64,000 nt of DNA from Peptostreptococcus equinus (GTDB taxonomy: Bacteria; Bacillota; Clostridia; Peptostreptococcales; Peptostreptococcaceae). This document shows positions 21,878 to 29,049 of the stretch, in pieces; the first letter of the stretch is position 1, and every line of letters begins with the position of its first letter. The position numbers and the translations under genes were made by a program. Location of the stretch: NCBI RefSeq assembly GCF_027125355.1, contig NZ_CP114052.1, positions 372,001 through 436,000 on the forward strand. The letters run 5' to 3'. The notes under the pieces were generated by a model. It saw only the letters and a list, made by a program, of their open reading frames with translations, searched no databases and was not told where the DNA came from.

Positions 21878-22895
21878 GGCTAATAAACTAAAGTTTATAT
21901 GCAGGCAATATTCATCTATGTCAAAAGCTGGTTGTGATTATATATTTATCAGTGAAAAAATAGCATACTTTTATGATGATTTTGTGAGACAAACTTTACT
22001 TATGTGTAAAAGAAATCTGCAGAGAGGAAATTCTTTGAGTCAAAGTTTTGCATTGACAAATGAATTCTCTAATTTATTTGTTGGGATGATTTATGCAGGA
22101 GAAATAAGTGGAAATGTGGAAAAAATTTTTGAAAAATTATCATATTATTATGAAAGAGAAGATAGGCTTAGAAAAAATATTGTTTCTGCTAGCATATATC
22201 CTCTAACTCTCTGTATTATTTCATTTATATCTTTTATTTTTATACTTTTATATGTAGTACCTAATTTTCAACTGGCTTTTTCTAGCAGTGGAGCAAATAT
22301 AGAAAATAATACTATATTTGTAATGTCTGCTTTTCTTAGAAAAAATATTATATTGAGTTTTACTTTTTTGGTGATTTTTATATTTCTTATAATTTATCAA
22401 TTAAATGAGAATGAAAATATAAAAGAGTATATAAGTAGGAGTAAGTACAAAATACCTAAACTAAGAAAAATATCTACTTTAATACTAACAGAAAATTTTG
22501 CGAGAACATTATCAATATTGATTTCAAGTGGAGTAAATTTAGAACAATCTATAGATATTCTTTGTAGTATAAGCAAGGAAAGATATATAAAAGATAGATT
22601 AAATATTACTAAAAATAATATAAAAAGAGGACAAAAGTTAAGTAGTTCTTTGGCTATAAGTGGTGTATTTCCAAATTTATTTATATCAATGATAGTTATA
22701 GGTGAGAATACAGGTACAATAGAAGAAAATTTGTTGGGTATTTCAAAGTATTATGAAGAAAGCTTAGATATAGAATTAAATAATTTTATTAAAATTATAG
22801 AACCAGCTATGATTATAATAATTGGATTAGTGATTGGAATAGTAATGATATCTATACTTAGTCCTATGTTGGACTTGATATCTACTATTAAATAA
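21849..22895 (+). CDS. PilC/GspF/ComGB-like pilus platform protein
   Basis: Inner-membrane platform protein of type IV pilus and competence pseudopilus machines. The 348 residues contain two GspF domains, each ending in the repeat signature GEISGNVEKIFEKLSYYYERE and GENTGTIEENLLGISKYYEES. Membrane segments lie near residues 113-140, 173-190 and 315-345. It overlaps the end of the ATPase gene by 29 nt in another frame, which indicates translational coupling. This gene looks intact although both neighbours are damaged. Confidence 0.9.
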   Translation: MKNLLKKKIKANKLKFICRQYSSMSKAGCDYIFISEKIAYFYDDFVRQTLLMCKRNLQRGNSLSQSFALTNEFSNLFVGMIYAGEISGNVEKIFEKLSYYYEREDRLRKNIVSASIYPLTLCIISFISFIFILLYVVPNFQLAFSSSGANIENNTIFVMSAFLRKNIILSFTFLVIFIFLIIYQLNENENIKEYISRSKYKIPKLRKISTLILTENFARTLSILISSGVNLEQSIDILCSISKERYIKDRLNITKNNIKRGQKLSSSLAISGVFPNLFISMIVIGENTGTIEENLLGISKYYEESLDIELNNFIKIIEPAMIIIIGLVIGIVMISILSPMLDLISTIK

Positions 22896-22918
22896 TAAGA
22901 CTAAAAAGGAGACTTAAA

Positions 22919-23095
22919 ATGAAAATAGAGAATAAAATATTATGCAATAAGAAAATGTTAATTATAAAAGAAAGATTTAAATTAAATAAGGTAGATGAGA
23001 AAAACAATAAAGACTTAAATTTCAATAAAGGTTGTAAAAAAACTATAAAGCCAGCCTTCACACTTATAGAAATGATTAAAGCAAATAGTATCTAA
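22919..23095 (+). pseudogene. 5' part of a type IV pilin gene, split by the prophage
   Basis: The frame starts at an ATG preceded by AAAAGGAG and ends KPAFTLIEM followed by six phage-encoded codons and a stop at 23093-23095. AFTLIEM is the prepilin cleavage and N-methylation motif, cut between Ala and Phe. The leader of about 46 residues is much longer than the usual 5-25, so an inner ATG at codon 13 may be the true start. The hydrophobic helix and the body of the pilin continue in frame at 62254 on the other side of the prophage. Rejoined length is about 155 residues. Confidence 0.92.
23068..23074. other. attL core (left phage-host junction)
   Basis: AGAAATG is identical to the copy at 62250-62256. 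Left of it the host pilin reading frame (FTLIEM) is intact; right of it phage sequence gives a quick stop. Outside these 7 bp only scattered bases match the other junction, so the crossover region is short. Confidence 0.85.
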
Positions 23096-23157
23096 AAAAT
23101 AAGCAATATACTCACTTTCAAATAGCGTTAGAATATATTGATACTAGATTGATACTA
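23086..23157. promoter_or_regulatory. Left arm: three GATACTA integrase-type sites
   Basis: GATACTA occurs at 23140-23146 and 23151-23157 and, in reverse, at 23086-23092. The same heptamer occurs three times at the other phage end (62084-62155). Tyrosine integrases bind short arm sites at both ends, which makes this the likely role here. Confidence 0.7.
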
Positions 23158-24180
23158 TTTACTTTTATTTTTTTGTAGGTGGTCTAAGTAATCTGCAACG
23201 TGATTATCTGAATCCTTATAATTGTGTGCATAAACTTTCAATGTTATGCTAGGGTCACTGTGTCCTAGTCTTGAACTAACGCTAGTTATATCTACACCAT
23301 TTTTTATTAGATAAGTAGCATGCGAGTGCCTTAAATCGTGTATTGCAATATCAGGCAAACCATAACCATATCTTTTCACATAATAATGTAAATTTTTTGG
23401 GTTATTAAATGAAAATAGCCTATCATCAGAACTAGGCTTATACTTCATTTCAATTAGCTTTTCAATCATTTCACATATAAACTTAGGGGCAACTACTATA
23501 CGTACACTATTGTTAGTTTTTGGAGTTGTTGTAATATTATGTATGTAGTTGTATGTTTTAGTTATTTGTATTTCAGGCAAGTTAATATCCCCTATAGTTA
23601 ACGCTAACAACTCTCCTTCACGTATACCAAGCCAAAATAAAATATTAAAAGCAACATAATACTCATAATTATCAATTCTTGATAAGAATATATTTAAGTG
23701 TTCAGGCTCCCATACATTCCTTTTTGCTACTGTAGTTTTAAACTTTTTAAATCTTGGTACAGTTTTAAAGTCATAATAATCTCTTCCCCAAGTTATGCAA
23801 GCATTAATTTGAGAAATTATATTATTACAAGTTTTAGTAGACCTGTTATCCTCTAGCATACTATCAGTAAGATTTTTGACAATCAGAGGGGTTATATCTA
23901 TAACCTTTGTATCTTCTAATGCATTCATTATATATCTATCATAATAATGTTGCTTCTGAATTAATGTAGATAATTTATATACTGTTTCACATTCTTTAAT
24001 ATATTCATCCCATAAAGCACCAAACGTAATATTTGTTGTCCCTTCTTTAATTGCTTTATAACTATCTTCATATTTTTTCGCTTCTTTTTTTGTTTTAAAT
24101 CCTCTTTTAGTGTGCTTTTTACCATTGCAGTAGAATGAAGCATACCAAGTTTTTCTCTCTTTATCTTGATATTGTGGCAT
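23155..24180 (-). CDS. int: Phage integrase, tyrosine recombinase family
   Basis: Catalyses site-specific integration and, with an excisionase, excision. The 341 residues have an AP2-like arm-binding N-terminus (KTWYASFYCNGKKHTKRGF), a SAM-like core-binding domain (about 60-160) and the catalytic domain with Arg in WLGIREGELLAL, the box HDLRHSHATYL, the His of LGHSDPSITL and a Tyr in VYAHNY. Revealing context: it reads towards attL and its stop overlaps an arm site. GAGGT lies 7 nt before the ATG. Its target is the pilin gene. Confidence 0.95.
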   Translation of the reverse strand: MPQYQDKERKTWYASFYCNGKKHTKRGFKTKKEAKKYEDSYKAIKEGTTNITFGALWDEYIKECETVYKLSTLIQKQHYYDRYIMNALEDTKVIDITPLIVKNLTDSMLEDNRSTKTCNNIISQINACITWGRDYYDFKTVPRFKKFKTTVAKRNVWEPEHLNIFLSRIDNYEYYVAFNILFWLGIREGELLALTIGDINLPEIQITKTYNYIHNITTTPKTNNSVRIVVAPKFICEMIEKLIEMKYKPSSDDRLFSFNNPKNLHYYVKRYGYGLPDIAIHDLRHSHATYLIKNGVDITSVSSRLGHSDPSITLKVYAHNYKDSDNHVADYLDHLQKNKSK

Positions 24181-24208
24181 TGTTTTAACCTCGCTTTCAT
24201 GTTATAAT
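24180..24208 (+). promoter_or_regulatory. Rightward promoter without a protein gene
   Basis: TTGTTT at 24180-24185, a 17-bp spacer and TATAAT at 24203-24208, overlapping the start of int but pointing away from it. The only thing downstream before a terminator at 24293 is about 80 nt of structured sequence. Confidence 0.55.
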
Positions 24209-24213
24209 TGTAT

Positions 24214-24294
24214 TACAAAAGGACGTACTAATGCTGTACGTGTCTAGCCAAGAAGTAGTGCAGGCGACCAAACTTGATACTACTTCTTTTTTTA
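24214..24294 (+). ncRNA. Candidate ~80-nt small RNA in the lysogeny region
   Basis: Starts just after a promoter at 24180-24208 and contains two hairpins: ACGTAC/GTACGT (24223-24241) and AGAAGTAGT/ACTACTTCT (24251-24287). The second is followed by seven T residues, a standard terminator. No protein gene runs in this direction here. It would be antisense to the message between the lipoprotein gene and int, so it could affect int expression. Existence is inferred from promoter and terminator only. Confidence 0.5.
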
Positions 24295-24298
24295 TTTG

Positions 24299-24323
24299 AA
24301 CTATTGGGAAATCCCCAATAGTT
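24299..24323. terminator. Hairpin at the end of the lipoprotein gene
   Basis: A perfect 10-bp stem AACTATTGGG / CCCAATAGTT with a 5-nt loop lies 3 bp beyond the lipoprotein stop. There is no T-run on the minus strand, so termination may be partial and int may be read through. Confidence 0.6.
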
Positions 24324-24325
24324 AG

Positions 24326-24925
24326 TTATTTTAAATTTATATCTATTTTAAATGGTTTAAATTCTTGGAATGATTCGCTATTAAGGTCAGCAGGTGCATT
24401 ACAGTGTAAAGTAACTATGTTTGGTACTTCACTTTGTGGGATATAGAAAACTAATTTACTTGGAGCTTTCGCTTTACCTTGTAAGCTAGAAGTATCAGCT
24501 TTTGTTTTAAGTGAATCTAATTCAATTTGGGAATTATCTTGCAAAACAAGCTTAGATGAAATTGGGATAACGTCAATTACATTATCAGATGAATTTTCCA
24601 GCATTGTATCTAACTCTAAACATATAAGCTCATCTTTATTCTTGTACATATCTTTAAAATGCTCATCAGGCTTAAAAGAACTTACTTTTATGCTATTGAT
24701 AGTAAATTTAATAGGACCTTGTGTTTGTTCTATATTAGCATTCTTTCTATCTTCAATTAATGTGTAAGTACCTTCATCTTCTTTTTTTACATTAGATTCT
24801 TTTTTTTCTTCTGTTTGAGAAGAGCTAGTATTATCAGAGCTAGAATTACTAGAACCACAGCCTACAGCTGTTAAAGATATAGACGAACATAAAATAATTG
24901 CTAATACTTTTTTGTTAAATTTCAT
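24326..24925 (-). CDS. Phage-encoded lipoprotein, candidate lysogenic-conversion factor
   Basis: A 199-residue protein with a signal peptide and lipobox LTAVGC (Cys at about residue 23), a Ser/Asn/Glu-rich linker and a C-terminal domain of about 140 residues rich in beta strands, reminiscent of DUF4352/DUF5067-type immunoglobulin-like lipoprotein domains. It should be anchored on the outer face of the membrane. It sits between int and the repressor on the lysogenic strand, so it is likely made in the lysogen. In streptococcal phage TP-J34 a lipoprotein at this position (Ltp) blocks superinfecting DNA; a similar role here is inference. Confidence 0.8.
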   Translation of the reverse strand: MKFNKKVLAIILCSSISLTAVGCGSSNSSSDNTSSSQTEEKKESNVKKEDEGTYTLIEDRKNANIEQTQGPIKFTINSIKVSSFKPDEHFKDMYKNKDELICLELDTMLENSSDNVIDVIPISSKLVLQDNSQIELDSLKTKADTSSLQGKAKAPSKLVFYIPQSEVPNIVTLHCNAPADLNSESFQEFKPFKIDINLK

Positions 24926-25018
24926 AACTTAAATCTCCTTTTAAAAATATATTAATTACTTAAATATTAACACTATAGGAAAACAGTTGCAATAATAGTT
25001 ACACGAATGTAACTATTA

Positions 25019-25693
25019 TTAATCAACATCAACTATATACTTAACAACTTTTCCTATGAGTTTTAAATCTTCACTATTATCATAGTCAACTACAATAGGC
25101 ATAAATGTATCATCATAGCTTTCGGGCTTGAATATAAATCTCCCATTAGCTTCATCATTTATAAACCTTTTAACGCTGTATTCGCCATTTTGCGAAAAAA
25201 CTACTATGTCTTTGCTCTTTATATCAGATACACGCTTCTTAGAAGTGTCTACAACTATATAAGACTTATTAGGAATATATTTATTCATTGATTCTCCATT
25301 TACTTTAAGAAGTATAATTGACTTACTACCTGCATACTTACCAAGTATCTTATCGCTTAATGGGACTTCTTCGTAATTGCTTATTCCTTCTATATTTTCT
25401 AATGAACCAGCTGAAATAGATACTGGAAAATATTTATATAAAGTGCTAGTAGAAGTTTCTGTAGTTATTTCTGAATCAATATCAAATGCCATTATCCACT
25501 GTGGGTCTACATTGAATACATTTGCTAGATTTTTAATAACTGTTCTTTTCATATTTTCAACTTGTCCACTTTCATACTTATTTATAGCAGCTCTTTGAAC
25601 TCCTATTCTGTTCCCTAACTCTTCTTGGGTTAGATTCATTTCTAATCTTTTATTTTTTATTCTATCCCCCATAACTTCTGTAGAAGTTTTCAT
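25019..25693 (-). CDS. LexA-like phage repressor (CI type)
   Basis: Maintains lysogeny by blocking the early promoters. Residues 8-65 are an XRE helix-turn-helix (LTQEELGNRIGVQRAAINKYE). The C-terminal half is a peptidase S24 domain with Ser in VNGESMNKY and Lys in YSVKRF, and a likely self-cleavage site Ala-Gly in SISAGSLE. RecA-stimulated self-cleavage during DNA damage is therefore expected. AGAGGT lies 8 nt before the ATG. Its operators are probably the TTGTATC-N7-GATACAA sites next to it. Confidence 0.95.
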   Translation of the reverse strand: MKTSTEVMGDRIKNKRLEMNLTQEELGNRIGVQRAAINKYESGQVENMKRTVIKNLANVFNVDPQWIMAFDIDSEITTETSTSTLYKYFPVSISAGSLENIEGISNYEEVPLSDKILGKYAGSKSIILLKVNGESMNKYIPNKSYIVVDTSKKRVSDIKSKDIVVFSQNGEYSVKRFINDEANGRFIFKPESYDDTFMPIVVDYDNSEDLKLIGKVVKYIVDVD

Positions 25694-25717
25694 TTTAAAT
25701 ACCTCTTTCTAATTAAT

Positions 25718-25724
25718 TTGTATC
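25718..25724. promoter_or_regulatory. Operator half-site near the repressor start
   Basis: TTGTATC, identical to one arm of the operators at 25827-25847 and 26067-26087; the matching arm 7 bp further is degenerate. It lies just downstream of the repressor promoter -10 and could give autoregulation. Confidence 0.55.
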
Positions 25725-25727
25725 TTA

Positions 25728-25756
25728 ATATTAACATATTTATGAACAAAATACAA
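25728..25756 (-). promoter_or_regulatory. Repressor-maintenance promoter
   Basis: On the minus strand TTGTAT (25751-25756), a 17-bp spacer and TAATAT (25728-25733), reading towards the repressor gene 35 bp away. Confidence 0.6.
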
Positions 25757-25768
25757 CATTAAATTAAA

Positions 25769-25789
25769 AAATATCAAAAAAAGATACAA
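25769..25789. promoter_or_regulatory. Operator O1 (half degenerate)
   Basis: TATC, 7 bp, then GATACAA. The right arm is perfect and the left arm is reduced to its inner four bases. It ends 6 bp before the -35 of the early rightward promoter and lies between the two divergent promoters. Confidence 0.7.
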
Positions 25790-25795
25790 AAACTA

Positions 25796-25824
25796 TTGAC
25801 AGCGTATTTTATTGATGTTATGAT
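25796..25824 (+). promoter_or_regulatory. Early rightward promoter
   Basis: Consensus TTGACA (25796-25801), a 17-bp spacer and TATGAT (25819-25824). It drives the cro-like gene and the early operon, and is flanked on both sides by repressor operators. Confidence 0.85.
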
Positions 25825-25826
25825 AA

Positions 25827-25847
25827 TTGTATCGAAAAAAGATACAA
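25827..25847. promoter_or_regulatory. Operator O2
   Basis: Perfect TTGTATC-N7-GATACAA, centred on the expected transcription start of the early rightward promoter, 15 bp before the cro-like gene. Confidence 0.85.
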
Positions 25848-25861
25848 GGTGGTGATAAAAA

Positions 25862-26065
25862 ATGAATAAAAACAAATTAAAAGCTATTATGGCTTTACAT
25901 GGAGATACTCAAAGTGATTTAGCAAAAATACTTGAAATAGCTCCACAAACTTTTTCGAACAAAATAAATGAAAGGGGGTCAGAATTTAATAAAAAAGAAA
26001 TAACTTTGATTAAAGATAAATATTCTCTTTCAAGCGAAGAGGTAAGCGATATTTTTTTTAATTAA
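25862..26065 (+). CDS. Cro-like helix-turn-helix repressor
   Basis: A 67-residue XRE-type protein (LKAIMALHGDTQSDLAKILEIAPQTFSNKI) that occupies the cro position, first in the rightward early operon and divergent from the repressor. It probably competes for the same TTGTATC-N7-GATACAA sites and commits the phage to lytic growth. GGTGGTGA precedes the ATG, and a further operator follows the stop by 1 bp. Confidence 0.88.
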   Translation: MNKNKLKAIMALHGDTQSDLAKILEIAPQTFSNKINERGSEFNKKEITLIKDKYSLSSEEVSDIFFN

Positions 26066-26066
26066 T

Positions 26067-26087
26067 TTGTATCTAATTTAGATACAA
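26067..26087. promoter_or_regulatory. Operator O3
   Basis: A second perfect TTGTATC-N7-GATACAA with the same 7-bp spacer, placed between the cro-like gene and the next gene. TATAAT at 26108-26113 could be the -10 of a promoter controlled by it, although no good -35 is visible. Confidence 0.8.
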
Positions 26088-26135
26088 AAATGTTATTATC
26101 TTATTTTTATAATAACAAAATACGGAGGTGATTAA

Positions 26136-26321
26136 ATGAGTGAATACTATGTAACTTGTAAAGAGGTTATGGAAATTACAGGTTGCAAAGATACGACAGC
26201 TTATAACTTAATTAGAAAATGTAACGAAGAATTAAAAGAAAAAGGTTTTTTGGTAAGAAGAGGAAAAACTCCAAGAAAATATTTCCTTGAAAGAATTGGA
26301 GCAGAAGAAAAAGGAGTATAA
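26136..26321 (+). CDS. Small HTH protein, excisionase-like
   Basis: A 61-residue protein (VTCKEVMEITGCKDTTAYNL ... GFLVRRGKTPRKYF) with a winged-helix/MerR-like start typical of small phage DNA-binding proteins, including excisionases of Gram-positive elements. AGGAGGTGA precedes the ATG. Early position and size make it the best candidate for an excisionase in this phage. The function is inferred. Confidence 0.65.
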   Translation: MSEYYVTCKEVMEITGCKDTTAYNLIRKCNEELKEKGFLVRRGKTPRKYFLERIGAEEKGV

Positions 26322-26465
26322 ATGGTAGATTTAACAGAATACGCAAAAGAAAATAAACAATTAGAAGAAGAACACAACGATTTACTTATTAAGTCAAGTA
26401 TCTTCTTTGCAATAGCATTCACATTAGAAGTGTTATTGATATTAGTAATAGTAGGAGTGATTTAA
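26322..26465 (+). CDS. 47-residue single-span membrane protein
   Basis: Starts at the base after the preceding stop codon, with GGAG 7 nt upstream. A charged N-terminus (about 23 residues, Glu-rich) precedes one hydrophobic segment (SSIFFAIAFTLEVLLILVIV) that ends the protein. Unknown function. Confidence 0.6.
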   Translation: MVDLTEYAKENKQLEEEHNDLLIKSSIFFAIAFTLEVLLILVIVGVI

Positions 26466-26594
26466 ATGGAAAACAAAAAAGAAATAACGCTCCGAATACC
26501 ACAGGAGTTATACGAAGCGTTGACAAAAATGAGTGAAGAAACAGGTATTCCAATAGCACATATTATAATTTTTGCTTTATGGAATTATCTATAG
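26466..26594 (+). CDS. Ribbon-helix-helix (Arc/CopG-like) protein, 42 residues
   Basis: Sequence ITLRIPQELYEALTKMSEET fits the beta strand and first helix of the ribbon-helix-helix fold; the second helix ends at the stop. It begins at the base after the previous stop codon and its end overlaps the convergent RHH gene by 10 bp. Confidence 0.65.
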   Translation: MENKKEITLRIPQELYEALTKMSEETGIPIAHIIIFALWNYL

Positions 26595-26896
26595 CAATCC
26601 CAATACAATAAATCAAATAAATCTACATATGCAACAATAAGGGAGTTTATAGAGGTGTTTCTTTCACTAGCAGTTATTGCTAATTCTTTTTTTAGATGTT
26701 CTGGCATTCTAAGTGTGAATCTTACAAAATCTTCATTGCTAAAATCAAATTTAGGCATATCGATATCTTTACGTAATCTTAAACAATCATTTATTGCGTA
26801 AAGTATTAGAGAAGATTTAGGGATTCCAGTTTGTTGTGATACTTTTTCTAAGTTTTCATTAATATCAATTGGTATTCTAGTAGTTATGTTATCCAT
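26585..26896 (-). CDS. Double ribbon-helix-helix regulator
   Basis: 103 residues holding two RHH-like units: ITTRIPIDINENLEKVSQQT and VRFTLRMPEHLKKELAITAS. It is the only minus-strand gene inside the early region. I start it at 26896, where AGGAGGT lies 6 nt upstream; an earlier ATG overlaps that site. It faces another RHH gene across two identical 17-bp palindromes, which are its likely operators. Confidence 0.75.
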   Translation of the reverse strand: MDNITTRIPIDINENLEKVSQQTGIPKSSLILYAINDCLRLRKDIDMPKFDFSNEDFVRFTLRMPEHLKKELAITASERNTSINSLIVAYVDLFDLLYWDCYR

Positions 26897-26944
26897 TGTG
26901 ACACCTCCTAAATACATTATATAAATTTATTTCAAAAAAGTATA

Positions 26945-26999
26945 GACATCTAATAGATGTCGTGATATTATAATAATCAAATGACATCTAATAGATGTC
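26945..26999. promoter_or_regulatory. Tandem 17-bp palindromic operator between divergent RHH genes
   Basis: GACATCTAATAGATGTC occurs twice, at 26945-26961 and 26983-26999, with centres 38 bp apart. A TATAAT at 26969-26974 lies between the copies. Paired palindromes between divergent RHH genes are the usual layout for cooperative binding of such regulators. Confidence 0.8.
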
Positions 27000-27019
27000 T
27001 AAAAGATAGAGAGGTATTT

Positions 27020-27163
27020 ATGGAAAAAGTAAGAATGACTATTAGGGTTGTCCCTAAGCTAGATGAAAAAATAAGTAAAACAGCAAAAGAAACAGGCAAA
27101 AGTAAGAATGCAGTGATAATTGATGCATGTTGGGATTTTATTAAAAAAAGGAGGTTTCAATGA
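27020..27163 (+). CDS. Ribbon-helix-helix protein, 47 residues
   Basis: VRMTIRVVPKLDEKISKTAK fits the RHH strand-helix pattern. I start at 27020 (GAGAGG 6 nt upstream); the frame is open further upstream but that part covers the palindromic operator. It overlaps the next RHH-like gene by 4 nt. Confidence 0.7.
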   Translation: MEKVRMTIRVVPKLDEKISKTAKETGKSKNAVIIDACWDFIKKRRFQ

Positions 27164-27375
27164 AAAAACTACAAATAATAAAAAATGAAGTAAAAGGTAA
27201 GAAATTCAATGAAATGATAAGAGTTAGCACAGATGTTAAAAATGCAATAGATGAATTATCAGCTAGTACAGGCAAAACAAGAGTAGTAATAGCAGATAAG
27301 TTGCTTAGATTTGCAATTGATAACTGTGTAATTGTTGATGAAGAAGATTTAACAGAATTAGTTATAGAGGAGTAA
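27160..27375 (+). CDS. RHH-like small regulator, 71 residues
   Basis: KKFNEMIRVSTDVKNAIDEL and GKTRVVIADKLLRFAI resemble the strand and two helices of an RHH protein, with an acidic tail. AGGAGG lies inside the previous gene and the two overlap (ATGA type), so they are probably coupled. Confidence 0.65.
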   Translation: MKKLQIIKNEVKGKKFNEMIRVSTDVKNAIDELSASTGKTRVVIADKLLRFAIDNCVIVDEEDLTELVIEE

Positions 27376-27377
27376 GT

Positions 27378-27485
27378 ATGCTAGAAGAATTAATACAAGA
27401 AATGAAAGATAGGAAACTAGAGAATGAGGAGGATATGACATATGAGAGGTACAAACGTCACAAAGCAATTTCTAAAGGAGAATGA
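27378..27485 (+). CDS. 35-residue acidic peptide
   Basis: MLEELIQEMKDRKLENEEDM... starts 2 nt after the previous stop, with GAGGAGT before it. No motif is visible; it contains the ribosome-binding site of the following gene, which overlaps it in another frame. Confidence 0.4.
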   Translation: MLEELIQEMKDRKLENEEDMTYERYKRHKAISKGE

Positions 27486-27573
27486 GATAGATATAGTAGG
27501 TGCAGTATTTTACGCAGTACTAATTGTACTAGAAACTATCAGGCATAAGTTAGCAGAAAATGCATGGAGTTAG
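27442..27573 (+). CDS. 43-residue peptide with a hydrophobic middle
   Basis: AGGAGG stands 10 nt before the ATG. The segment IVGAVFYAVLIVLETI could span the membrane or form an amphipathic helix. Its first third overlaps the 35-residue frame. Unknown function. Confidence 0.5.
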   Translation: MRGTNVTKQFLKENEIDIVGAVFYAVLIVLETIRHKLAENAWS

Positions 27574-27588
27574 AAAAGAGGCGATAAA

Positions 27589-28452
27589 TTGAATGATTTG
27601 CAACAAGTAACGCAATTAGAAGTAGAGATTAACTACTATAAAAATCAAACAGTACAAAACTTCTTAGAAATAGGTAAAAGGTTGGTTAAGTCTAAAGAAG
27701 TTATTCCTAATGGAGAATGGAAATATTGGCTTAAAGAAAAGGTAGACTTCACAGAAAGAACAGCTTATAGGCTTATAGATTGTTACAACAGATTTGGAGA
27801 ACTGTCGACGTCGACAGTCATAAGTTCATCAAAAATGATTGAATTGCTGTCATTACCAGAAGAAAAAACACAAGATTTCATTGAAAATAATGATGTTCAG
27901 GATATGACAGTAAAACAACTAAGAGAAGCTGTTAAGAGAGAAAAAGAAGCAATCAAACGTGAAGAACAAGCGAAAAATGAAATAGCTAAACTTAAAACCG
28001 AGTTAGAAAAACAGCCTAGAGAAGTTATAAAAGAGGTTGTGAGAACTGAAAAGATAGAAGTAACACCTATTGACTATGAGCCAATTAAAAGGGACTTAGC
28101 CAGCAAAGACGAAGCTTTAAAAAAAGCAAGTTACAGACAAGAACAAGAAGTAAAAGCAAGAAAGCAAATTGAAGCAGAATTAAAAGCTACTAAAGAGGAA
28201 ATGCAAAAACTTAAAAATGAGTACACGTCAGAAGAAGCTAAGAATAGATTTTCTAAGAATTTATCTGAAAATACAATAGTATTTTTATCAGAAATGAATA
28301 ACTTTTTAAGCCGTATAGGTGGTTTAGCTTGGGTTACAGATTATATAGAAGATTTAGAAGATATAGAAGTTAGAAATATTCACAAAGGGTTAGATAGCAT
28401 TGAAGCTTGGACAGTAGCAGTAAGAAATAATTTAATTGAGAAAGGAAAATAA
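27589..28452 (+). CDS. DUF3102 phage protein with coiled coil
   Basis: 287 residues starting at TTG (AAGAGGCGAT upstream). The N-terminal 110 residues match DUF3102 (FLEIGKRLVKSKEVIPNGEW, VDFTERTAYRLIDCY). A charged coiled coil follows (about 115-210, Lys/Glu-rich), then a small C-terminal domain. The family is common in early regions of Firmicute phages and plasmids and is thought to be DNA-binding; the precise role is not known. Confidence 0.8.
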   Translation: MNDLQQVTQLEVEINYYKNQTVQNFLEIGKRLVKSKEVIPNGEWKYWLKEKVDFTERTAYRLIDCYNRFGELSTSTVISSSKMIELLSLPEEKTQDFIENNDVQDMTVKQLREAVKREKEAIKREEQAKNEIAKLKTELEKQPREVIKEVVRTEKIEVTPIDYEPIKRDLASKDEALKKASYRQEQEVKARKQIEAELKATKEEMQKLKNEYTSEEAKNRFSKNLSENTIVFLSEMNNFLSRIGGLAWVTDYIEDLEDIEVRNIHKGLDSIEAWTVAVRNNLIEKGK

Positions 28453-28454
28453 AA

Positions 28455-29039
28455 ATGGCAAATGAAATACAAGCAATAGAAAAAATGATTAGGCAACAAA
28501 CAGAACAACAACAATTATTCATTAATTCAGTAAGTCAAATGATGACAAATAATAATAGTAAATTTCAAATTGTAGAAAACAACTTGTCAGAAGTGCAAAA
28601 AGACATCAAAGATATAAAAGAAAATGAAGAATTAGAAAATGATAAGTATAACAGATTAAATAAATTAAAAGCTTCAAAAGTTGAGGAAACTGTAGCTAAT
28701 ACTAACGAAGTAATTAAGCAAGAGTTATACAGACAGATAACTAGAGCTATAAAAGAAAAATTCAATTTATCAAGCTTACCAAAAATAAAGAAAAAAGATG
28801 AACAAGAGTGCGAATCATTCATAGAAAATTTCAAGTTCAACATTAATAACGCTTCTATATCAGCTTGTAGAAAATTTATAAAAGAGTTTGACAGGATAAT
28901 AGGAACTAATAGCGTTCAACGTGCTAAATATATTATTTACGACTATGAAAAGTGTCTTGATATGATGGATAAGTCTTACAAAGAAGAATTTGAAAATCAT
29001 TATAAATACACAGAATTAAAAGCTTTTTTAAATAATTAA
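28455..29039 (+). CDS. ORF6C-like phage protein
   Basis: 194 residues: a coiled coil over the first 80 residues and then a segment resembling the ORF6C domain (YRQITRAIKEKFNLSSLPKI) found at the C-terminus of phage antirepressor-type proteins. No BRO or Rha domain is attached. It begins 2 nt after the DUF3102 gene. Function unknown. Confidence 0.65.
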   Translation: MANEIQAIEKMIRQQTEQQQLFINSVSQMMTNNNSKFQIVENNLSEVQKDIKDIKENEELENDKYNRLNKLKASKVEETVANTNEVIKQELYRQITRAIKEKFNLSSLPKIKKKDEQECESFIENFKFNINNASISACRKFIKEFDRIIGTNSVQRAKYIIYDYEKCLDMMDKSYKEEFENHYKYTELKAFLNN

Positions 29040-29049
29040 GGAGGTATTT

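Noticed and set aside
23961..24200. Second minus-strand frame overlapping int
   Set aside because: Lys-rich out-of-frame translation of the integrase start region without a ribosome-binding site.
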